A DNA stretch of 64,000 nucleotides from Dechloromonas denitrificans (GTDB lineage: Bacteria > Pseudomonadota > Gammaproteobacteria > Burkholderiales > Rhodocyclaceae), in the NCBI RefSeq assembly GCF_020510665.1, contig NZ_CP075187.1, positions 2,921,001-2,985,000 on the forward strand, written 5' to 3'. Shown one piece after another: positions 17,868 through 28,230 of this stretch; within the stretch, counting starts at the first letter, position 1, and each line of letters opens with the position of its first letter. Under the pieces are notes generated by a model. That model was not told the DNA's origin, did no database searches, and saw only the letters and a program-made list of their open reading frames with translations. The position numbers and the translations under genes were made by a program.

Positions 17868-19054
17868 GCCACAAGACGCTGCCATCATTGACTACAGCAA
17901 TCGGCATTTCCATCGCTTTGCCGACGCTGGCCGGCTGCCTCGGCAACATTCTGGTCTCGGGCTTTTCCGGCACCACGCTTCTGCAAGTCAGTGCGATCCT
18001 GCTGTGTTCGGCAATCGGCCTTTTCTGGTTGCGGCATGCCGAGAAATCAACGCACCGTCACTGGCATGAACAAATGGCCCGCGCAACGCAGCAAGCACTC
18101 GACTCGGCTGCCGGAGCACATCTGCAAGGGCTGGATCAACTGTGCACGCGGGTTCTGCCGTTATGGGCCAGCCAGATCGATATCGTCCATACACAGACAG
18201 AGGAATCGATCACCGCCCTGAGCAATCGTTTTGCCGATCTTTCAGGACGCATCCAGAGCGCGGTCAACAAGGTCCGGACAGGAGATGGCATCGACATGGT
18301 CAGTCTGCTCGCCGCCAGCGAGGCCGAACTGAACAGCATCATCACCGATCTGCAAGGCACGCTGGCCAACAAGGATATTCTGTTGCAGCAGGTTCGCGAG
18401 CTCTCCGGCATGACCAGCCAACTCGAATCAATGGCGCGCGATGTCGGCGAAATTGCCAAGCAGACCAACCTGCTCGCGCTCAATGCCGCCATCGAAGCCG
18501 CCCGGGCAGGGGAGGCCGGGCGTGGCTTTGCCGTGGTAGCCGACGAGGTTCGCAAGCTGTCCTCACTATCGGGCGATACCGGCCGAAGAATCGCCGAAAC
18601 GGTTGCCGTCGTTAATCAAAGCATCAGCAGCACACTGGAAAAATCGCACCAGCATGCGGATCAGGAACGCAACCTGATCAGTAATTCAGGACAACACATC
18701 GGCGATGTGGTGACACGCTTTCGCAATGCCGCCGAGGTCTTGGTGGAGAACTCGAACACACTGACCCGCGAAGGCGAGCATATCGGCCACGAAATTGCCG
18801 AAGTGCTGGTTGCCCTTCAATTCCAGGACCGCGTTGGTCAGGTTCTGGATCATGTCCGCATTGATTTACGCCGCCTGGAACAGCGAGTACAGGATGCGAC
18901 CAATGATGCCGCCTCTGGTCGCCCGGCCGGAGAAGTCGACAGCACTGCATGGCTGGCTGAAATGTCCGAAAAATTCACCACCCCCGAACAGCACCAGCTC
19001 CAGCACGGTGGCAGCAAGCCAGTTGCCGCCGCTGAAGAAATCACCTTTTTCTGA
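17864..19054 (+). CDS. Methyl-accepting chemotaxis protein without a periplasmic sensor
   Basis: 396 residues. Two closely spaced membrane helices (about 10-31 and 38-56) have only a few residues between them. A cytoplasmic coiled-coil follows, with the conserved hairpin tip [20 protein letters not shown] and [14 protein letters not shown]. No HAMP domain is seen. It ends in EEITFF, a hydrophobic terminus rather than the NWETF-type CheR tether. It probably senses the membrane or cytoplasmic state, or acts as a scaffold with the cheA product. It is in the chemotaxis operon, 17 bp before cheY. Confidence 0.9.
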   Translation: MSHKTLPSLTTAIGISIALPTLAGCLGNILVSGFSGTTLLQVSAILLCSAIGLFWLRHAEKSTHRHWHEQMARATQQALDSAAGAHLQGLDQLCTRVLPLWASQIDIVHTQTEESITALSNRFADLSGRIQSAVNKVRTGDGIDMVSLLAASEAELNSIITDLQGTLANKDILLQQVRELSGMTSQLESMARDVGEIAKQTNLLALNAAIEAARAGEAGRGFAVVADEVRKLSSLSGDTGRRIAETVAVVNQSISSTLEKSHQHADQERNLISNSGQHIGDVVTRFRNAAEVLVENSNTLTREGEHIGHEIAEVLVALQFQDRVGQVLDHVRIDLRRLEQRVQDATNDAASGRPAGEVDSTAWLAEMSEKFTTPEQHQLQHGGSKPVAAAEEITFF

Positions 19055-19071
19055 AATACGGAGAAATCCCC

Positions 19072-19440
19072 ATGGCAAAAACCATCCTGATCGTCGATGA
19101 CTCCACTTCGCTGCGGCAAGTTGTCAGCATTGCCCTCAAGGGTGCCGGTTACGACGTCATCGAAGCTTGCGACGGTGTCGACGGCTTGAAAAAACTCGAC
19201 GGTCGCAAGATCCATCTGATCATCAGCGACGTCAACATGCCGAACATGGACGGCATCAGTTTCGTCCGGGAAAGCAAACTGCTGCCGGCCTACAAATTCA
19301 CCCCGGTGATCATGTTGACCACCGAAGCCGGCGACATGAAGAAACAGGCAGGACAGGCAGCCGGTGCGAAGGCCTGGGTGGTCAAGCCATTCCAGCCGGC
19401 CCAGATGCTTGCCGCAGTCGGCAAGCTGATCCTGCCCTGA
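19072..19440 (+). CDS. cheY: CheY-type response regulator
   Basis: 122 residues, a single receiver domain. Acidic pair D9/D10, phospho-acceptor D53 (LIISDVNMPNMDG), Thr in MLTTEAG and Lys in WVVKPF are all present. It would be phosphorylated by CheA and act on the flagellar switch, or on another output such as pilus or signalling partners. A GGAGAA ribosome site precedes the ATG. It sits between an MCP and a STAS gene. Confidence 0.93.
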   Translation: MAKTILIVDDSTSLRQVVSIALKGAGYDVIEACDGVDGLKKLDGRKIHLIISDVNMPNMDGISFVRESKLLPAYKFTPVIMLTTEAGDMKKQAGQAAGAKAWVVKPFQPAQMLAAVGKLILP

Positions 19441-19467
19441 TTTCCCGCCCCCGACAGAGGAGAAATC

Positions 19468-19788
19468 ATGCACGACTCACCGCAACATAGCCGCCAGATC
19501 GTCATCACCGGCGAACTCACCATCTACACCGCCAAAGAATGGCGGGATCGCCTGATGAATGAAATGACCGGCAACGATGACATTCAGGTGGACCTGACCG
19601 ACATCAGCGAGATCGACAGCGCGGGTCTGCAACTGCTGCTGTCCATGCAGCGCCAAGCCGGGATAGAAGGTCGCCACTTGCAGTTTGGCCAGTGCAGCGC
19701 CGCTGTCAGCACCTTGTTCGACTTCACACGGTTGATGCCGTCGTTGAACACCGACCTGAGCAACATGGCCAAGGAGGAACAGCCATGA
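19468..19788 (+). CDS. STAS-domain protein of the chemotaxis cluster
   Basis: 106 residues matching the anti-sigma-factor-antagonist/STAS fold: IVITGELTIYTAKEWRDRL, then DLTDISEIDSAGLQLLLSM, with the conserved (phosphorylatable) Ser51. STAS proteins in che clusters are recurrent but poorly understood; a role as a phosphorylation-controlled partner switch on the CheA complex is only inference. The stop overlaps the cheA start as ATGA. An AGAGGAG ribosome site lies upstream. Confidence 0.88.
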   Translation: MHDSPQHSRQIVITGELTIYTAKEWRDRLMNEMTGNDDIQVDLTDISEIDSAGLQLLLSMQRQAGIEGRHLQFGQCSAAVSTLFDFTRLMPSLNTDLSNMAKEEQP

Positions 19789-21935
19789 GTATCAACTTTG
19801 ACGACGCCCTGCATACGTTCATTGCCGAAAGTCGAGAACTTTTGCAGGAGATGGAAGCCGCCTTGCTCGACATGGAAAACCGGCCCAATGATCCAGAAAC
19901 GATCAATGCCATTTTCCGTGCCGCACACACGATCAAGGGCAGCGCCGGGCTGTTCGGACTGGATCATATCGTTGCCTTCACCCATGTCGCCGAAAGCGTG
20001 CTTGACCGAGTCCGCAACAACGAAGTCCGGCTCGATGAAACGCTCGGCGCCCTGCTGCTCAAAGCGGGTGACTACATGGGGCAACTGATCGAACTGCTGG
20101 CCAGCCACGCCGTTCCGGATGATTCGCTCAATGCGGCCGGTCAAGCACTGGTGTCCAAGCTGGAAAGCTACTTGGGCAATACGGCCGTACCAGGCGCGCT
20201 CACCGAGGCACACGAATCGGCAACCGCCAGCGCCTGCAGCGATGGCGTAGCCAATGCCAACTGGCACGTTTCCCTGCGCTTTGGCCCGGATGTCCTACGC
20301 CAGGGCATGGACCCCGTCTCGATCCTGCGTTATCTGGCAACCCAAGGTGAGATCACCGCCATGCGCAGCATCATCAATGCCGTGCCGATGCTGGCCGAAA
20401 TCGACCCAGAGGCCTGCTATCTCGGCTTTGAACTATCGCTTGCCAGCACTGGCAGCCGGGCCGAAATCGACGGAGCCTTCGACTTCATCCGTGACGATTG
20501 CCTGATCCACCTGATCGCGCCGCATGCCCCACTGGACGAATATCGCCAGATGGTCGGCAATCTGAGCAAGGATCCCGACATGCGTGAGATCCTGCGGGCG
20601 CTGGGCAGTCTCGATGCAGATGAAATTATCCGCCTCGACATCACTGAAAATATAGTCGAGAGCAGCGGCAACGAAGCTCCTGGAGAAGCGGCCGAGCAGC
20701 AAGGCAAGGAAGTCAAAAACACCGAAAGCAGCCTGATCCGGGTCGATGCCGCCAAACTCGACAAATTGATCGATCTGGTCGGAGAATTGATCATCGCGGG
20801 GGCCGGCGCCAGCATGGTGGCTCGCAAGTTCAAGGCCCCCGAGCTCAGCGAAGCGACCCTGCTGGTCTCGCGCCTGGTCGAAGATGTACGCGACTCGGCA
20901 CTGACTTTGCGCATGGTCCAGATCGGCGCCACGTTCAATCGCTTCCGCCGCGTCGTACGCGATGTTGCCAAGGAAATCGGCAAGGATATCGAGCTCGACA
21001 TCCGCGGCGGTGATACCGAACTCGACAAGACCGTCGTCGAAAAGATCGGCGACCCGCTAACCCATATTGTCCGCAACTCGATGGATCACGGCATCGAACC
21101 AGCCGAAATTCGACTCGCCCGCGGCAAACCAGCCAAAGGCCAGCTGCGCCTCAATGCCTTCCACGAATCGGGCAGCATCGTGATCGAAGTCAGCGACGAT
21201 GGCGGCGGCCTCAAGAAGGAACGCATCCTCCAGAAGGCCATCGAACGCGGCCTGGTCAACGAAAGCCAGACACTGTCGGACAAGGAAATCTTCAACCTCG
21301 TCTTCGAGCCCGGTTTTTCTACCGCAGAACAGGTCAGCAAGCTCTCCGGGCGCGGTGTCGGCATGGATGTCGTCAAACGCAACATCACCGCCTTGCGCGG
21401 TACGGTCGACATCGAAAGCCGGGAAGAAATCGGCACCACGGTGCGTATCCGCCTGCCACTCACCCTGGCCATCATTGACGGCTTCATGGTCGGCGTCGGC
21501 ACCGCCTCCTACGTGCTACCGCTCGACATGGTGGTCGAATGCATAGAACTGCCACCGCCCCCGAGTTGCGACCAAAAAGCACCGGACTATCTGAATTTGC
21601 GGGGTGGTGTACTGCCCTTCATCCGGCTGCGCGATCAATTTGAAGTGAGCGCCGCCGCGCCTGCACGCGAAAACGTCGTCGTCGTCCAGTACGCCGGACA
21701 GCGGGCCGGACTGGTCGTCGATCGACTGATGGGCGAGTTCCAGACGGTCATCAAACCCCTCGGCAAGGTTTTCAGCCAGATCCGGGGAATCGGCGGCTCG
21801 ACCATCCTGGGCAGCGGCGAGGTTGCGCTGATTCTGGATATTCCTGGCCTGATCAAGCAGTTGACCGCACCAAACCCATCCGTTCAAGAACGCAACGCAC
21901 TTGCATCCGAAATGCCCCGCATCGAACAGCAATAA
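19785..21935 (+). CDS. cheA: Chemotaxis histidine kinase CheA
   Basis: 716 residues from ATG at 19785 with AAGGAGGA upstream; it overlaps the STAS gene by 4 bp. Domain order: HPt (about 1-105, phospho-His48 in [10 protein letters not shown]), a linker/P2-like region (about 150-310), dimerisation (from about 325, [20 protein letters not shown]), HATPase with N box [13 protein letters not shown] and G boxes [10 protein letters not shown] and [11 protein letters not shown], and a CheW-like P5 (about 570-700). It is a single-HPt kinase that phosphorylates CheY and CheB in response to the receptors. Confidence 0.97.
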   Translation: MSINFDDALHTFIAESRELLQEMEAALLDMENRPNDPETINAIFRAAHTIKGSAGLFGLDHIVAFTHVAESVLDRVRNNEVRLDETLGALLLKAGDYMGQLIELLASHAVPDDSLNAAGQALVSKLESYLGNTAVPGALTEAHESATASACSDGVANANWHVSLRFGPDVLRQGMDPVSILRYLATQGEITAMRSIINAVPMLAEIDPEACYLGFELSLASTGSRAEIDGAFDFIRDDCLIHLIAPHAPLDEYRQMVGNLSKDPDMREILRALGSLDADEIIRLDITENIVESSGNEAPGEAAEQQGKEVKNTESSLIRVDAAKLDKLIDLVGELIIAGAGASMVARKFKAPELSEATLLVSRLVEDVRDSALTLRMVQIGATFNRFRRVVRDVAKEIGKDIELDIRGGDTELDKTVVEKIGDPLTHIVRNSMDHGIEPAEIRLARGKPAKGQLRLNAFHESGSIVIEVSDDGGGLKKERILQKAIERGLVNESQTLSDKEIFNLVFEPGFSTAEQVSKLSGRGVGMDVVKRNITALRGTVDIESREEIGTTVRIRLPLTLAIIDGFMVGVGTASYVLPLDMVVECIELPPPPSCDQKAPDYLNLRGGVLPFIRLRDQFEVSAAAPARENVVVVQYAGQRAGLVVDRLMGEFQTVIKPLGKVFSQIRGIGGSTILGSGEVALILDIPGLIKQLTAPNPSVQERNALASEMPRIEQQ

Positions 21936-22017
21936 GCAACGTCGCCCACTACAACCCTTTGCGCAATACGTCGCCCGGATAGCGACGGCCCCCTCTTACC
22001 TCCCCGGAGACCCCATC

Positions 22018-23616
22018 ATGACCGTCACAAAAAAAATGATTTTTCTCGTGCTGTCCGCAGCATTCGGCATCATTCTTCTCGCCATTCTCGGCCTGACCCA
22101 GATGAACCGGGTGTACAACTCAGCCAACTACGGCAACGTCAATACCGTACCCAGCATCCTGACCCTGGACCAGGCATTTTCCCCGATGGCCGCAATGCGC
22201 ACGCTGCTTTGGCAGCACATTGCGGCCTCCGACGACAAAATGATGGTCTCGATCGAAGAACGGATCACCACCAATCGCAAGAAAATTGACGAAGCACTCA
22301 AGGTTTATGAAGGACTGGTCAGCGACGACAAGGACAAGAGCCTGCTGGCTGCCGACCGGGCCGCACTGAACGACTTCGATCAGCTACGTGAAAAGGTCTA
22401 CGTGCTGTCGCGAGTCAACAAGCTGGAAGAGGCACGTGACCTGGTCATGGTCAATCAGACCATCATGGCCCGCCTGTGGGATTCATTCGAAGAGCATCGT
22501 CAGTACAACTCGGAACTCGGTAAAAAAGCATCCGACGATGCCGCGGCGACCGAGGCCAGCGCACGCTGGGTTGCCATCGCTACCGGCCTGGCAACACTGA
22601 TTGCGGTTGCCCTGATCGGTTTCTTCATCACCCGTAGCCTGATGAAACAACTGGGTGGCGAGCCGGCCTACGCTGCCGACATCATCAAGGCAATGTCGGA
22701 AGGTGACATGACGGTGCGCGTTGAAACCAAGCCTGGCGACAACGACAGCCTTCTGTTCAACTTGCGGACCATGGTCGAACGCCTGTCCTCGACGATTTCC
22801 GAAGTCCGTACGACGGCTGAATCGCTGGCCGGTGCCTCGGAAGAAGTCTCGGCAACGGCCCAGAGCCTGTCGCAGTCCTCTTCCGAACAGGCTGCGTCCG
22901 TCGAGGAAACCTCGGCATCAATGGAGCAGATGGCCGCTTCGGTCACGCAGAACAGCGACAACGCCAAGCTGACCGATGGTATGGCCAGCAAGGCAGCCAA
23001 GGAAGCCGTCGAAGGCGGCGAAGCTGTGCGTTCGACAGTGACGGCCATGAAGAGCATCGCCGACAAGATCGGCATCGTCGATGACATCGCCTACCAGACC
23101 AATCTGCTTGCTCTCAACGCCGCCATCGAAGCTGCTCGTGCTGGCGAACATGGCAAGGGCTTTGCCGTCGTCGCCGCCGAAGTACGCAAGCTGGCCGAGC
23201 GTAGCCAGATCGCTGCCCAAGAAATCAGTGAAACAGCCAAGAACAGCGTTGCACTGGCTGAGCGCGCCGGCGCCCTGCTCGATGAGATCGTTCCGAGCAT
23301 TACCAAGACATCGGACCTGGTTCAGGAAATCACCTCCGCTTCTGATGAGCAAAGCTCCGGTGTCGGTCAGATCAATGCCGCCATGGCGCAGTTGAGCCAG
23401 GCCACACAGCAAAATGCCTCGTCCTCGGAAGAGCTGGCCGCCACGGCGGAGGAAATGAGCTCCCAGGCTGAAAGCCTGTCGGAGACCATGGCATTCTTCC
23501 GGGTCGACAACGGCCAGCGCCGCCAGACTGCCAGCCGCGCACCGCGCGCTGCAGCACCGGCCAAGGTCAAAGCACCGGCCTTCCAGCGCACTGATTTTGT
23601 CCAATTCGAGGGCTAA
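22018..23616 (+). CDS. Methyl-accepting chemotaxis protein, four-helix-bundle sensor type
   Basis: 532 residues. TM1 at about 8-28, a periplasmic helical sensor of about 150 residues (4HB_MCP-like), TM2 at about 182-203, a HAMP region starting [21 protein letters not shown], then the signalling domain with [34 protein letters not shown]. The C-terminus has an Ala/Pro/Lys/Arg linker and ends FVQFEG. The start at 22018 has CCGGAGA upstream; an earlier in-frame start would lack a membrane signal. It lies between cheA and cheW and is likely the main receptor for this array. Confidence 0.95.
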   Translation: MTVTKKMIFLVLSAAFGIILLAILGLTQMNRVYNSANYGNVNTVPSILTLDQAFSPMAAMRTLLWQHIAASDDKMMVSIEERITTNRKKIDEALKVYEGLVSDDKDKSLLAADRAALNDFDQLREKVYVLSRVNKLEEARDLVMVNQTIMARLWDSFEEHRQYNSELGKKASDDAAATEASARWVAIATGLATLIAVALIGFFITRSLMKQLGGEPAYAADIIKAMSEGDMTVRVETKPGDNDSLLFNLRTMVERLSSTISEVRTTAESLAGASEEVSATAQSLSQSSSEQAASVEETSASMEQMAASVTQNSDNAKLTDGMASKAAKEAVEGGEAVRSTVTAMKSIADKIGIVDDIAYQTNLLALNAAIEAARAGEHGKGFAVVAAEVRKLAERSQIAAQEISETAKNSVALAERAGALLDEIVPSITKTSDLVQEITSASDEQSSGVGQINAAMAQLSQATQQNASSSEELAATAEEMSSQAESLSETMAFFRVDNGQRRQTASRAPRAAAPAKVKAPAFQRTDFVQFEG

Positions 23617-23620
23617 GGCC

Positions 23621-24154
23621 ATGAATGCACCGGTTACCGCCTCTGCCCCGATGCCGATGGCTGAACCACGCCAGTATCTGACCTTCACGCTGGGTGGAGA
23701 GATGTTTGCGGTCGAGACGCTGAGCGTCAAGGAAATCATCGAATACGGCCAGATTACGGCGGTACCGATGATGCCGCCGAGCATTCGCGGCGTGATCAAC
23801 CTGCGCGGCGCCGTTGTTCCGGTCATCGATCTGAAGGCCCGCTTCGGTGCTGCCGCTACCGAAGTCACCCGCCGCACCTGCATCGTCATCATCGAACTCG
23901 GTGCCGAAGACGAGCATCAGGTGGTCGGGATCGTCGTCGACACCGTGAGCGAAGTACTTGAAATCCCGGCCTCTGAAATCGAGCCGCCGCCGGCTTTTGG
24001 TGCCCGCATTCGGGCCGACTTCATTTCTGGCATGGGCAAGATCGCAGGCCATTTCGTCATTCTGCTCGACATGGGACGGGTACTTTCCGTCGATGAACTG
24101 TCCTGTCTCTCGTCGCTCGCGGAACAACAGGAAACGACCGCTCTGGCGGTCTGA
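23621..24154 (+). CDS. cheW: Chemotaxis coupling protein CheW
   Basis: 177 residues; the CheW fold starts at about residue 17 (YLTFTLGGEMFAVETLSVKEI). The conserved receptor/kinase contact segment MPPSIRGVINLRGAVVPVIDLKARFG and the C-terminal VSEVLEIPASEIEPPP are present. It links receptors to CheA. The ATG at 23621 lies 4 bp after the MCP stop. The C-terminal 20 residues are longer than minimal CheW. Confidence 0.97.
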   Translation: MNAPVTASAPMPMAEPRQYLTFTLGGEMFAVETLSVKEIIEYGQITAVPMMPPSIRGVINLRGAVVPVIDLKARFGAAATEVTRRTCIVIIELGAEDEHQVVGIVVDTVSEVLEIPASEIEPPPAFGARIRADFISGMGKIAGHFVILLDMGRVLSVDELSCLSSLAEQQETTALAV

Positions 24155-24168
24155 TCCGGAGTAAAAGC

Positions 24169-25005
24169 ATGGCTCAGGCAATCAACAAGACATCCGGCAG
24201 CAGTGAGTTCAGCCTCGGTGATAGCGAGTTTCAGTTGTTCCGCAAGCTGATTTACCAGCAGGCCGGGATCAGCCTGAGCGATGCCAAGAAGCCCCTGGTT
24301 GCCGGGCGTTTGTCGAAACGCCTGCGCCAGCTCGGGATCGGCAGTTATATCGAATATTTTCGACTGGTCCAGCGCGACATCCAGGAACTGCAAGTCACCA
24401 TCGATCTGCTGACCACCAACGAAACTTACTTTTTCCGCGAGAACAAGCATTTCGATTTTCTGCGCGACCAGATCTTGCCCGGCGCTATCGGGCGCGGTCC
24501 ATTCCGTGTCTGGAGCGGCGCCTGTTCAAGTGGTGAAGAACCCTACACCATCGCCATGGTACTGGCCGAAGTACTCGGTCAGCGGCCTTGGGAAATCGTC
24601 GCCTCCGACCTGAGTACGCGTGTTCTGGAGGAAGCCGCCGGAGGTCTCTATCCGCTGACTGACTGCACGGGCATTCCGCGCCATCTGTTGCACAAGCACT
24701 GCCTGCGCGGCATCGGCCAGTACGATGGCAGCATCATGATCAATCCCGCCCTGCGCGAGCGGATCAGCTTCCGCCAGATCAATCTGAACAACGCACTACC
24801 GAAACTGGGCGCTTTCGATGTCATTTTCCTGCGCAACGTGATGATCTATTTCGACATCGAAACCAAGCGCCAGGTGATCAAACGCATCCTGCCTTTGCTG
24901 CGCCCCGGCGGTTATTTCATGATCAGCCACTCGGAAAGCCTCAACGGCGTTACCGATGCACTGAAGTCGGTTCGCCCCTCGATTTACCGGAAACCTGATG
25001 CGTAA
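24169..25005 (+). CDS. cheR: Chemotaxis methyltransferase CheR
   Basis: 278 residues. The N-terminal helical CheR domain (about 15-75) is followed by a SAM-dependent methyltransferase domain with TNETYFFREN, VWSGACSSGEEPYTIAM (SAM motif I) and VIFLRNVMIYF. It methylates receptor glutamates. A CCGGAG ribosome site precedes the ATG. Its last 8 bp overlap cheD. Confidence 0.97.
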   Translation: MAQAINKTSGSSEFSLGDSEFQLFRKLIYQQAGISLSDAKKPLVAGRLSKRLRQLGIGSYIEYFRLVQRDIQELQVTIDLLTTNETYFFRENKHFDFLRDQILPGAIGRGPFRVWSGACSSGEEPYTIAMVLAEVLGQRPWEIVASDLSTRVLEEAAGGLYPLTDCTGIPRHLLHKHCLRGIGQYDGSIMINPALRERISFRQINLNNALPKLGAFDVIFLRNVMIYFDIETKRQVIKRILPLLRPGGYFMISHSESLNGVTDALKSVRPSIYRKPDA

Positions 25006-25531
25006 GCCCGATGGTGTCATCGAAATTTTCCTGCAGCCTGGAGAAACTTACTTCGGTGATCGCTATACACGCCTGCGCACCGTACTCGGCTCCTGTGTCT
25101 CGCTGGTTTTCTGGCATCCGCAGGAACGCGTCGGCGGCATGTGTCATTTCATGCTGCCGAGCCGCGGTTGCCGTAGCGGCAACGGACCGGATGGACGTTA
25201 TGCCGATGAGGCAATGCAACTGATGCTTGGAGAAATTCATGCCAACGGACTCAATCCGGCAGATTTTCGCCTGCGTGTTTTCGGCGGTGGCAACATGTTT
25301 CCCGAGCTGACCCGACGCAACGCACACAACATTGGCCAGAAAAATGTCGAAGCTGCGCTGGCCTTGCTCAAAAACAACTGCCTGACCTGCGTCGCTCAAC
25401 ACGTCGAAGGTTATGGCCATCGTCACCTGCTGTTCGATGTCTGGAGCGGCCATGTTCATCTCAGGCACTCAGTCATTCATGCCGAGCAAGTTCAATTCAC
25501 AGAAAGCAAAACATGCCTGCCATCAAGGTAA
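24998..25531 (+). CDS. cheD: Chemoreceptor glutamine deamidase CheD
   Basis: 177 residues. The catalytic Cys/His pattern of CheD is present: [14 protein letters not shown] with the nucleophile Cys, GGMCHFMLP with the catalytic His, and RVFGGGNMF. It deamidates receptor glutamines and thereby tunes methylation sites. It overlaps cheR by 8 bp and cheB by 19 bp, so the three adaptation enzymes are translationally linked. Confidence 0.95.
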   Translation: MRKPDGVIEIFLQPGETYFGDRYTRLRTVLGSCVSLVFWHPQERVGGMCHFMLPSRGCRSGNGPDGRYADEAMQLMLGEIHANGLNPADFRLRVFGGGNMFPELTRRNAHNIGQKNVEAALALLKNNCLTCVAQHVEGYGHRHLLFDVWSGHVHLRHSVIHAEQVQFTESKTCLPSR

Positions 25532-26601
25532 TGATCGTCGATGACTCGGCCGTGGTCCGCCAGGTGCTCTCAGCCAGCCTGACTGAAGATAGCGGCATCG
25601 AGGTCATCGCCACCGCCCCCGATCCAATCTTCGCCCTGGAGAAAATGCAGAAATCCTGGCCCGACGTCATCGTGCTCGATGTCGAAATGCCACGTATGGA
25701 CGGCGTAACCTTCCTGAAAAAAATCATGAGCACCCGACCGACCCCGGTCGTCATCTGTTCGACGTTAACCGAGCGCGGTTCGGAAACCGCCATGCAGGTG
25801 CTCGCGGCAGGCGCTTTCGCCATTGTCACCAAGCCCAAGACAGCGTTGCGCCAGTTCCTGCTCGAAAGTGCCGGCGAACTGATCCACGCAATCAAAGCCG
25901 CTTCCAAGGCAAACCTCAAACGCCTCGGCCCGGCCCGGACGCTAACGCCGCTCTTGGCCAATCCACCCAAACTATCAGCCGATGTCATGCTCGCCGCAGG
26001 CCAGAGCCAGGCGATGGCCCAGACCACGGAAAACATCGTCGCCATCGGCACCTCGACCGGTGGCACACAAGCGTTGGAGGTGGTTCTCACTGCACTGCCC
26101 CGCGTCTGCCCCGGCATCGTCATCGTTCAGCACATGCCGGAAAAATTCACCGCAGCCTTCGCCCAGCGCCTCAACGGGCTGTGCCAGATCGAGGTCAAGG
26201 AAGCGGTACATGGTGACCGGGTCATGGCCGGGCGAGCACTGATTGCCCCCGGCGGCAAGCACATGATGCTGAAACGCAACGGCGCCCAGTACGTCGTCGA
26301 TGTGGTCGACGGACCGCCAGTCAGTCGGCACTGTCCATCGGTCGACGTACTGTTCCGTTCGGCAGCCCGGTTTGCCGGCAGGAATGCGGTCGGCATCATC
26401 ATGACCGGGATGGGCGATGATGGCGCCAAGGGTCTCAAGGAAATGCACGATGCCGGCGCCTGGACCATCGGACAGGATGAAGACAGTTGTGTCGTCTATG
26501 GCATGCCGAAGGAGGCGGTCAAGCTTGGCGCGGTCGACAAGGTGTTACCCCTGAAAAACATTCCGGAAGCGATTCTTGGACGTATCAGTCGCAAGAGCTG
26601 A
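25513..26601 (+). CDS. cheB: Chemotaxis methylesterase CheB
   Basis: 362 residues. The receiver (about 1-125) has D10/D11 and phospho-Asp56 ([13 protein letters not shown]). A linker follows, then the methylesterase/glutamine-deamidase domain (about 175-355) with catalytic Ser in AIGTSTGG, His in IVQHMPEKF and Asp in [11 protein letters not shown]. It removes receptor methyl groups under CheA control. It is the last gene of the cluster and ends 4 bp before the A-run of its terminator. Confidence 0.97.
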   Translation: MPAIKVMIVDDSAVVRQVLSASLTEDSGIEVIATAPDPIFALEKMQKSWPDVIVLDVEMPRMDGVTFLKKIMSTRPTPVVICSTLTERGSETAMQVLAAGAFAIVTKPKTALRQFLLESAGELIHAIKAASKANLKRLGPARTLTPLLANPPKLSADVMLAAGQSQAMAQTTENIVAIGTSTGGTQALEVVLTALPRVCPGIVIVQHMPEKFTAAFAQRLNGLCQIEVKEAVHGDRVMAGRALIAPGGKHMMLKRNGAQYVVDVVDGPPVSRHCPSVDVLFRSAARFAGRNAVGIIMTGMGDDGAKGLKEMHDAGAWTIGQDEDSCVVYGMPKEAVKLGAVDKVLPLKNIPEAILGRISRKS

Positions 26602-26629
26602 AAAAAAAGCCCGCCAATCGGCGGGCTTT
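26602..26629. terminator. Intrinsic terminator after cheB, left copy of 24-bp direct repeat
   Basis: GCCCGCC - AATC - GGCGGGC hairpin with A8 before it and only T3 after it on the plus strand. On the minus strand the same hairpin is followed by T8, so before the IS insertion it was probably the terminator of the minus-strand hemA-prfA-prmC-grxD unit as well. Positions 26606-26629 are identical to 28231-28254 in the same orientation. Confidence 0.85.
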
Positions 26630-26642
26630 CAGACTGCTGACG

Positions 26643-26672
26643 AACCCCCGATTTTTCGGGGGTTTTGTTTTT
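26643..26672 (+). terminator. Inward-facing terminator at left end of IS1182 element
   Basis: AACCCCCGA - TTTT - TCGGGGGTT stem followed by TTGTTTTT on the plus strand. It lies just inside the left inverted repeat and would stop read-through from cheB into the antisense side of the transposase gene. Confidence 0.8.
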
Positions 26673-26701
26673 CTGGTTGGAAATCAGGGAGACTCCTGGC
26701 T

Positions 26702-28174
26702 TCAAGCCGAAGCGAGGCGGATTCTGAAATTCAGGTTAGGAACCCCGATCTGCCAAAGATGGCGGGCGAATGGGGCGGCAAAACGGGTTCGTGCGAGGAT
26801 TTTGGCCAATAAGGCTGCCGCCTTGCGGGCCAGCAACAGGGCCATCTTCTTCATGTTCTGACAGGCCGCCGAGAGCAGGCACTGCGCTTGCACCTTGGCC
26901 AAGCCGCGGAAGCGGGCGTAACGGTGGCCGTGCAACTCCTTGGCATCGGCAAAGCTGCGCTCCACTGTTTCCTTGCGCCGGGCGTACAGCCGTTTGCCCA
27001 GGTCGCTCAGGCGATTGGCGTTGATCGCTTCCTTGAAACCTTCCCAGAGATGTCGGGTCACGAGCTTCTGATGGTTCCGGCTCTGCGTGCATTGCCCGCG
27101 CACGCCGCAATCGGCACACCGCGCCGGGTTCGAGGCGTATTCGCGATAACCCAGCCGGTTGGTCGTCCGGTACGGTAGAACCTCCCCGGCCGGGCAGCGG
27201 TAGCAGTCCTGGACCGCATCGTAGAGATAGTCCCGTTTGTAGAAATAGCCATCGCGGTGTGTGGGTCGCTTGTAGCCCATCACCCCGAACAGTGCCCGCT
27301 CGAGAATGCCCTTGCAGACTTGCGGGGTGAAATACCCGGCATCCAGCCCGACGGCGCCCACGGCCAGATCAAAGCGCTCCATGACCCGATCCAGGCGGGC
27401 AAGGTAGGGCTGGCTGTCATGGACATTGCCCGGCGTGACATGGGTATCGACGATCAAAGCATGCACGCCATCGACAGTCCGGTGATCCAGATAGAAGAAG
27501 CCGGTCGGCTTGTTGTCGCGGGCCATGAAACCTGCGTCGGGATCGACCGTGCTGACCTTGACCTCCTTCATCGGCGGTGTCGAATCATCGTCATCACGCT
27601 TGAGCGGCTTCTTGCCCGCGGCGGCTCGGTCCGTTTCGATGGCTGCATCCAGTTCGGCCAGGTAGGCCGCAGGGGTTTGCTCAACCTGATGCACTTCAAA
27701 GTGCCGCTTGTTCGCGTTCGCCTTCAGGTGGGTACTGTCGGTGTACAGCACCCGCCCGCCAATCAGCTTATGCTCAATGGCTTGCTCGACAATCCCGTCA
27801 AAGATGCGTTGCTCAATGTCCGTCCCGACAAAGCGGCGACGGCGATTCTGCGACAGCGTCGAGGCATCTGGCACTTTGTCCGTCAGCCGAAAGCCGAGAA
27901 ACCAGCGGTAAGCCACATTGACCTCGATTTCCTTCACCAGCCGGCGCTCGGAGCGAATCCCGAACAAGTAGCCAATAAACAGCATCTTGAACAACACCAC
28001 CGGATCAATCGCCGGTCGGCCATTGTTCTCGCAATACAGGTGCTGGGTCGCTTCACGAATGAAATCAAACCGGATGTGTTGGTCGAGCAGCCGGAGCAAG
28101 TGGTCTTTCGGGACCAATTGCTCCAACGTCACCATCTCCAGTTCCGTTTGGGCGGGGTAGGCAGGTTTGAGCAT
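26702..28174 (-). CDS. IS1182-family transposase
   Basis: 490 residues. An N-terminal DUF772-type domain (NNGRPAIDPVVLFKMLFIGYLFGIRSERRLVKEI) is followed by a DDE domain: D in LYTDSTHLKANANK, D in VGLDAGYFTP, and E in RRKETVERSFADAKELHG. A Cys cluster (CYRCPAG ... CADCGVRGQC) lies between the second Asp and the Glu, as in the IS1182 group. The gene is intact. A TATAAT box on the minus strand (28181-28186) ends 6 nt before the ATG, so the mRNA is probably leaderless. Confidence 0.95.
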   Translation of the reverse strand: MLKPAYPAQTELEMVTLEQLVPKDHLLRLLDQHIRFDFIREATQHLYCENNGRPAIDPVVLFKMLFIGYLFGIRSERRLVKEIEVNVAYRWFLGFRLTDKVPDASTLSQNRRRRFVGTDIEQRIFDGIVEQAIEHKLIGGRVLYTDSTHLKANANKRHFEVHQVEQTPAAYLAELDAAIETDRAAAGKKPLKRDDDDSTPPMKEVKVSTVDPDAGFMARDNKPTGFFYLDHRTVDGVHALIVDTHVTPGNVHDSQPYLARLDRVMERFDLAVGAVGLDAGYFTPQVCKGILERALFGVMGYKRPTHRDGYFYKRDYLYDAVQDCYRCPAGEVLPYRTTNRLGYREYASNPARCADCGVRGQCTQSRNHQKLVTRHLWEGFKEAINANRLSDLGKRLYARRKETVERSFADAKELHGHRYARFRGLAKVQAQCLLSAACQNMKKMALLLARKAAALLAKILARTRFAAPFARHLWQIGVPNLNFRIRLASA

Positions 28175-28187
28175 GCCGACATTATAA

Positions 28188-28218
28188 AAAATAAAGCCCC
28201 CAATCGCTTGGAGGCTTT
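28188..28218 (-). terminator. Inward-facing terminator upstream of IS1182 transposase
   Basis: On the minus strand AAAGCCTCC - 8-nt loop - GGGGGCTTT (8 of 9 paired) is followed by ATTTTTT, which runs into the TATAAT of the transposase. It would block transcripts from the grxD side from entering the transposase gene. Confidence 0.75.
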
Positions 28219-28230
28219 GTCAGCGGTCTG

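Larger units (their letters stand above)
26630..28230 (-). mobile_element. IS1182-family insertion sequence, 1601 bp
   Basis: Terminal inverted repeats CAGACTGCTGACGAA (left, 26630-26644) and CAGACCGCTGACAAA (right, read inward, 28216-28230) differ at two positions. The element is flanked on both sides by a 24-bp direct repeat (26606-26629 and 28231-28254) that is a complete intrinsic terminator. Although nearly palindromic, its AATC centre keeps the same orientation on both sides, as a target duplication should. One intact transposase gene is present. Hairpins with T-tracts at both ends face inward. Confidence 0.9.

Noticed and set aside
17006-26601. The chemotaxis cluster as a composite transposon
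   Set aside because: The flanking elements belong to different families, so they cannot co-mobilise it as a unit, and base composition of the genes matches the neighbours.
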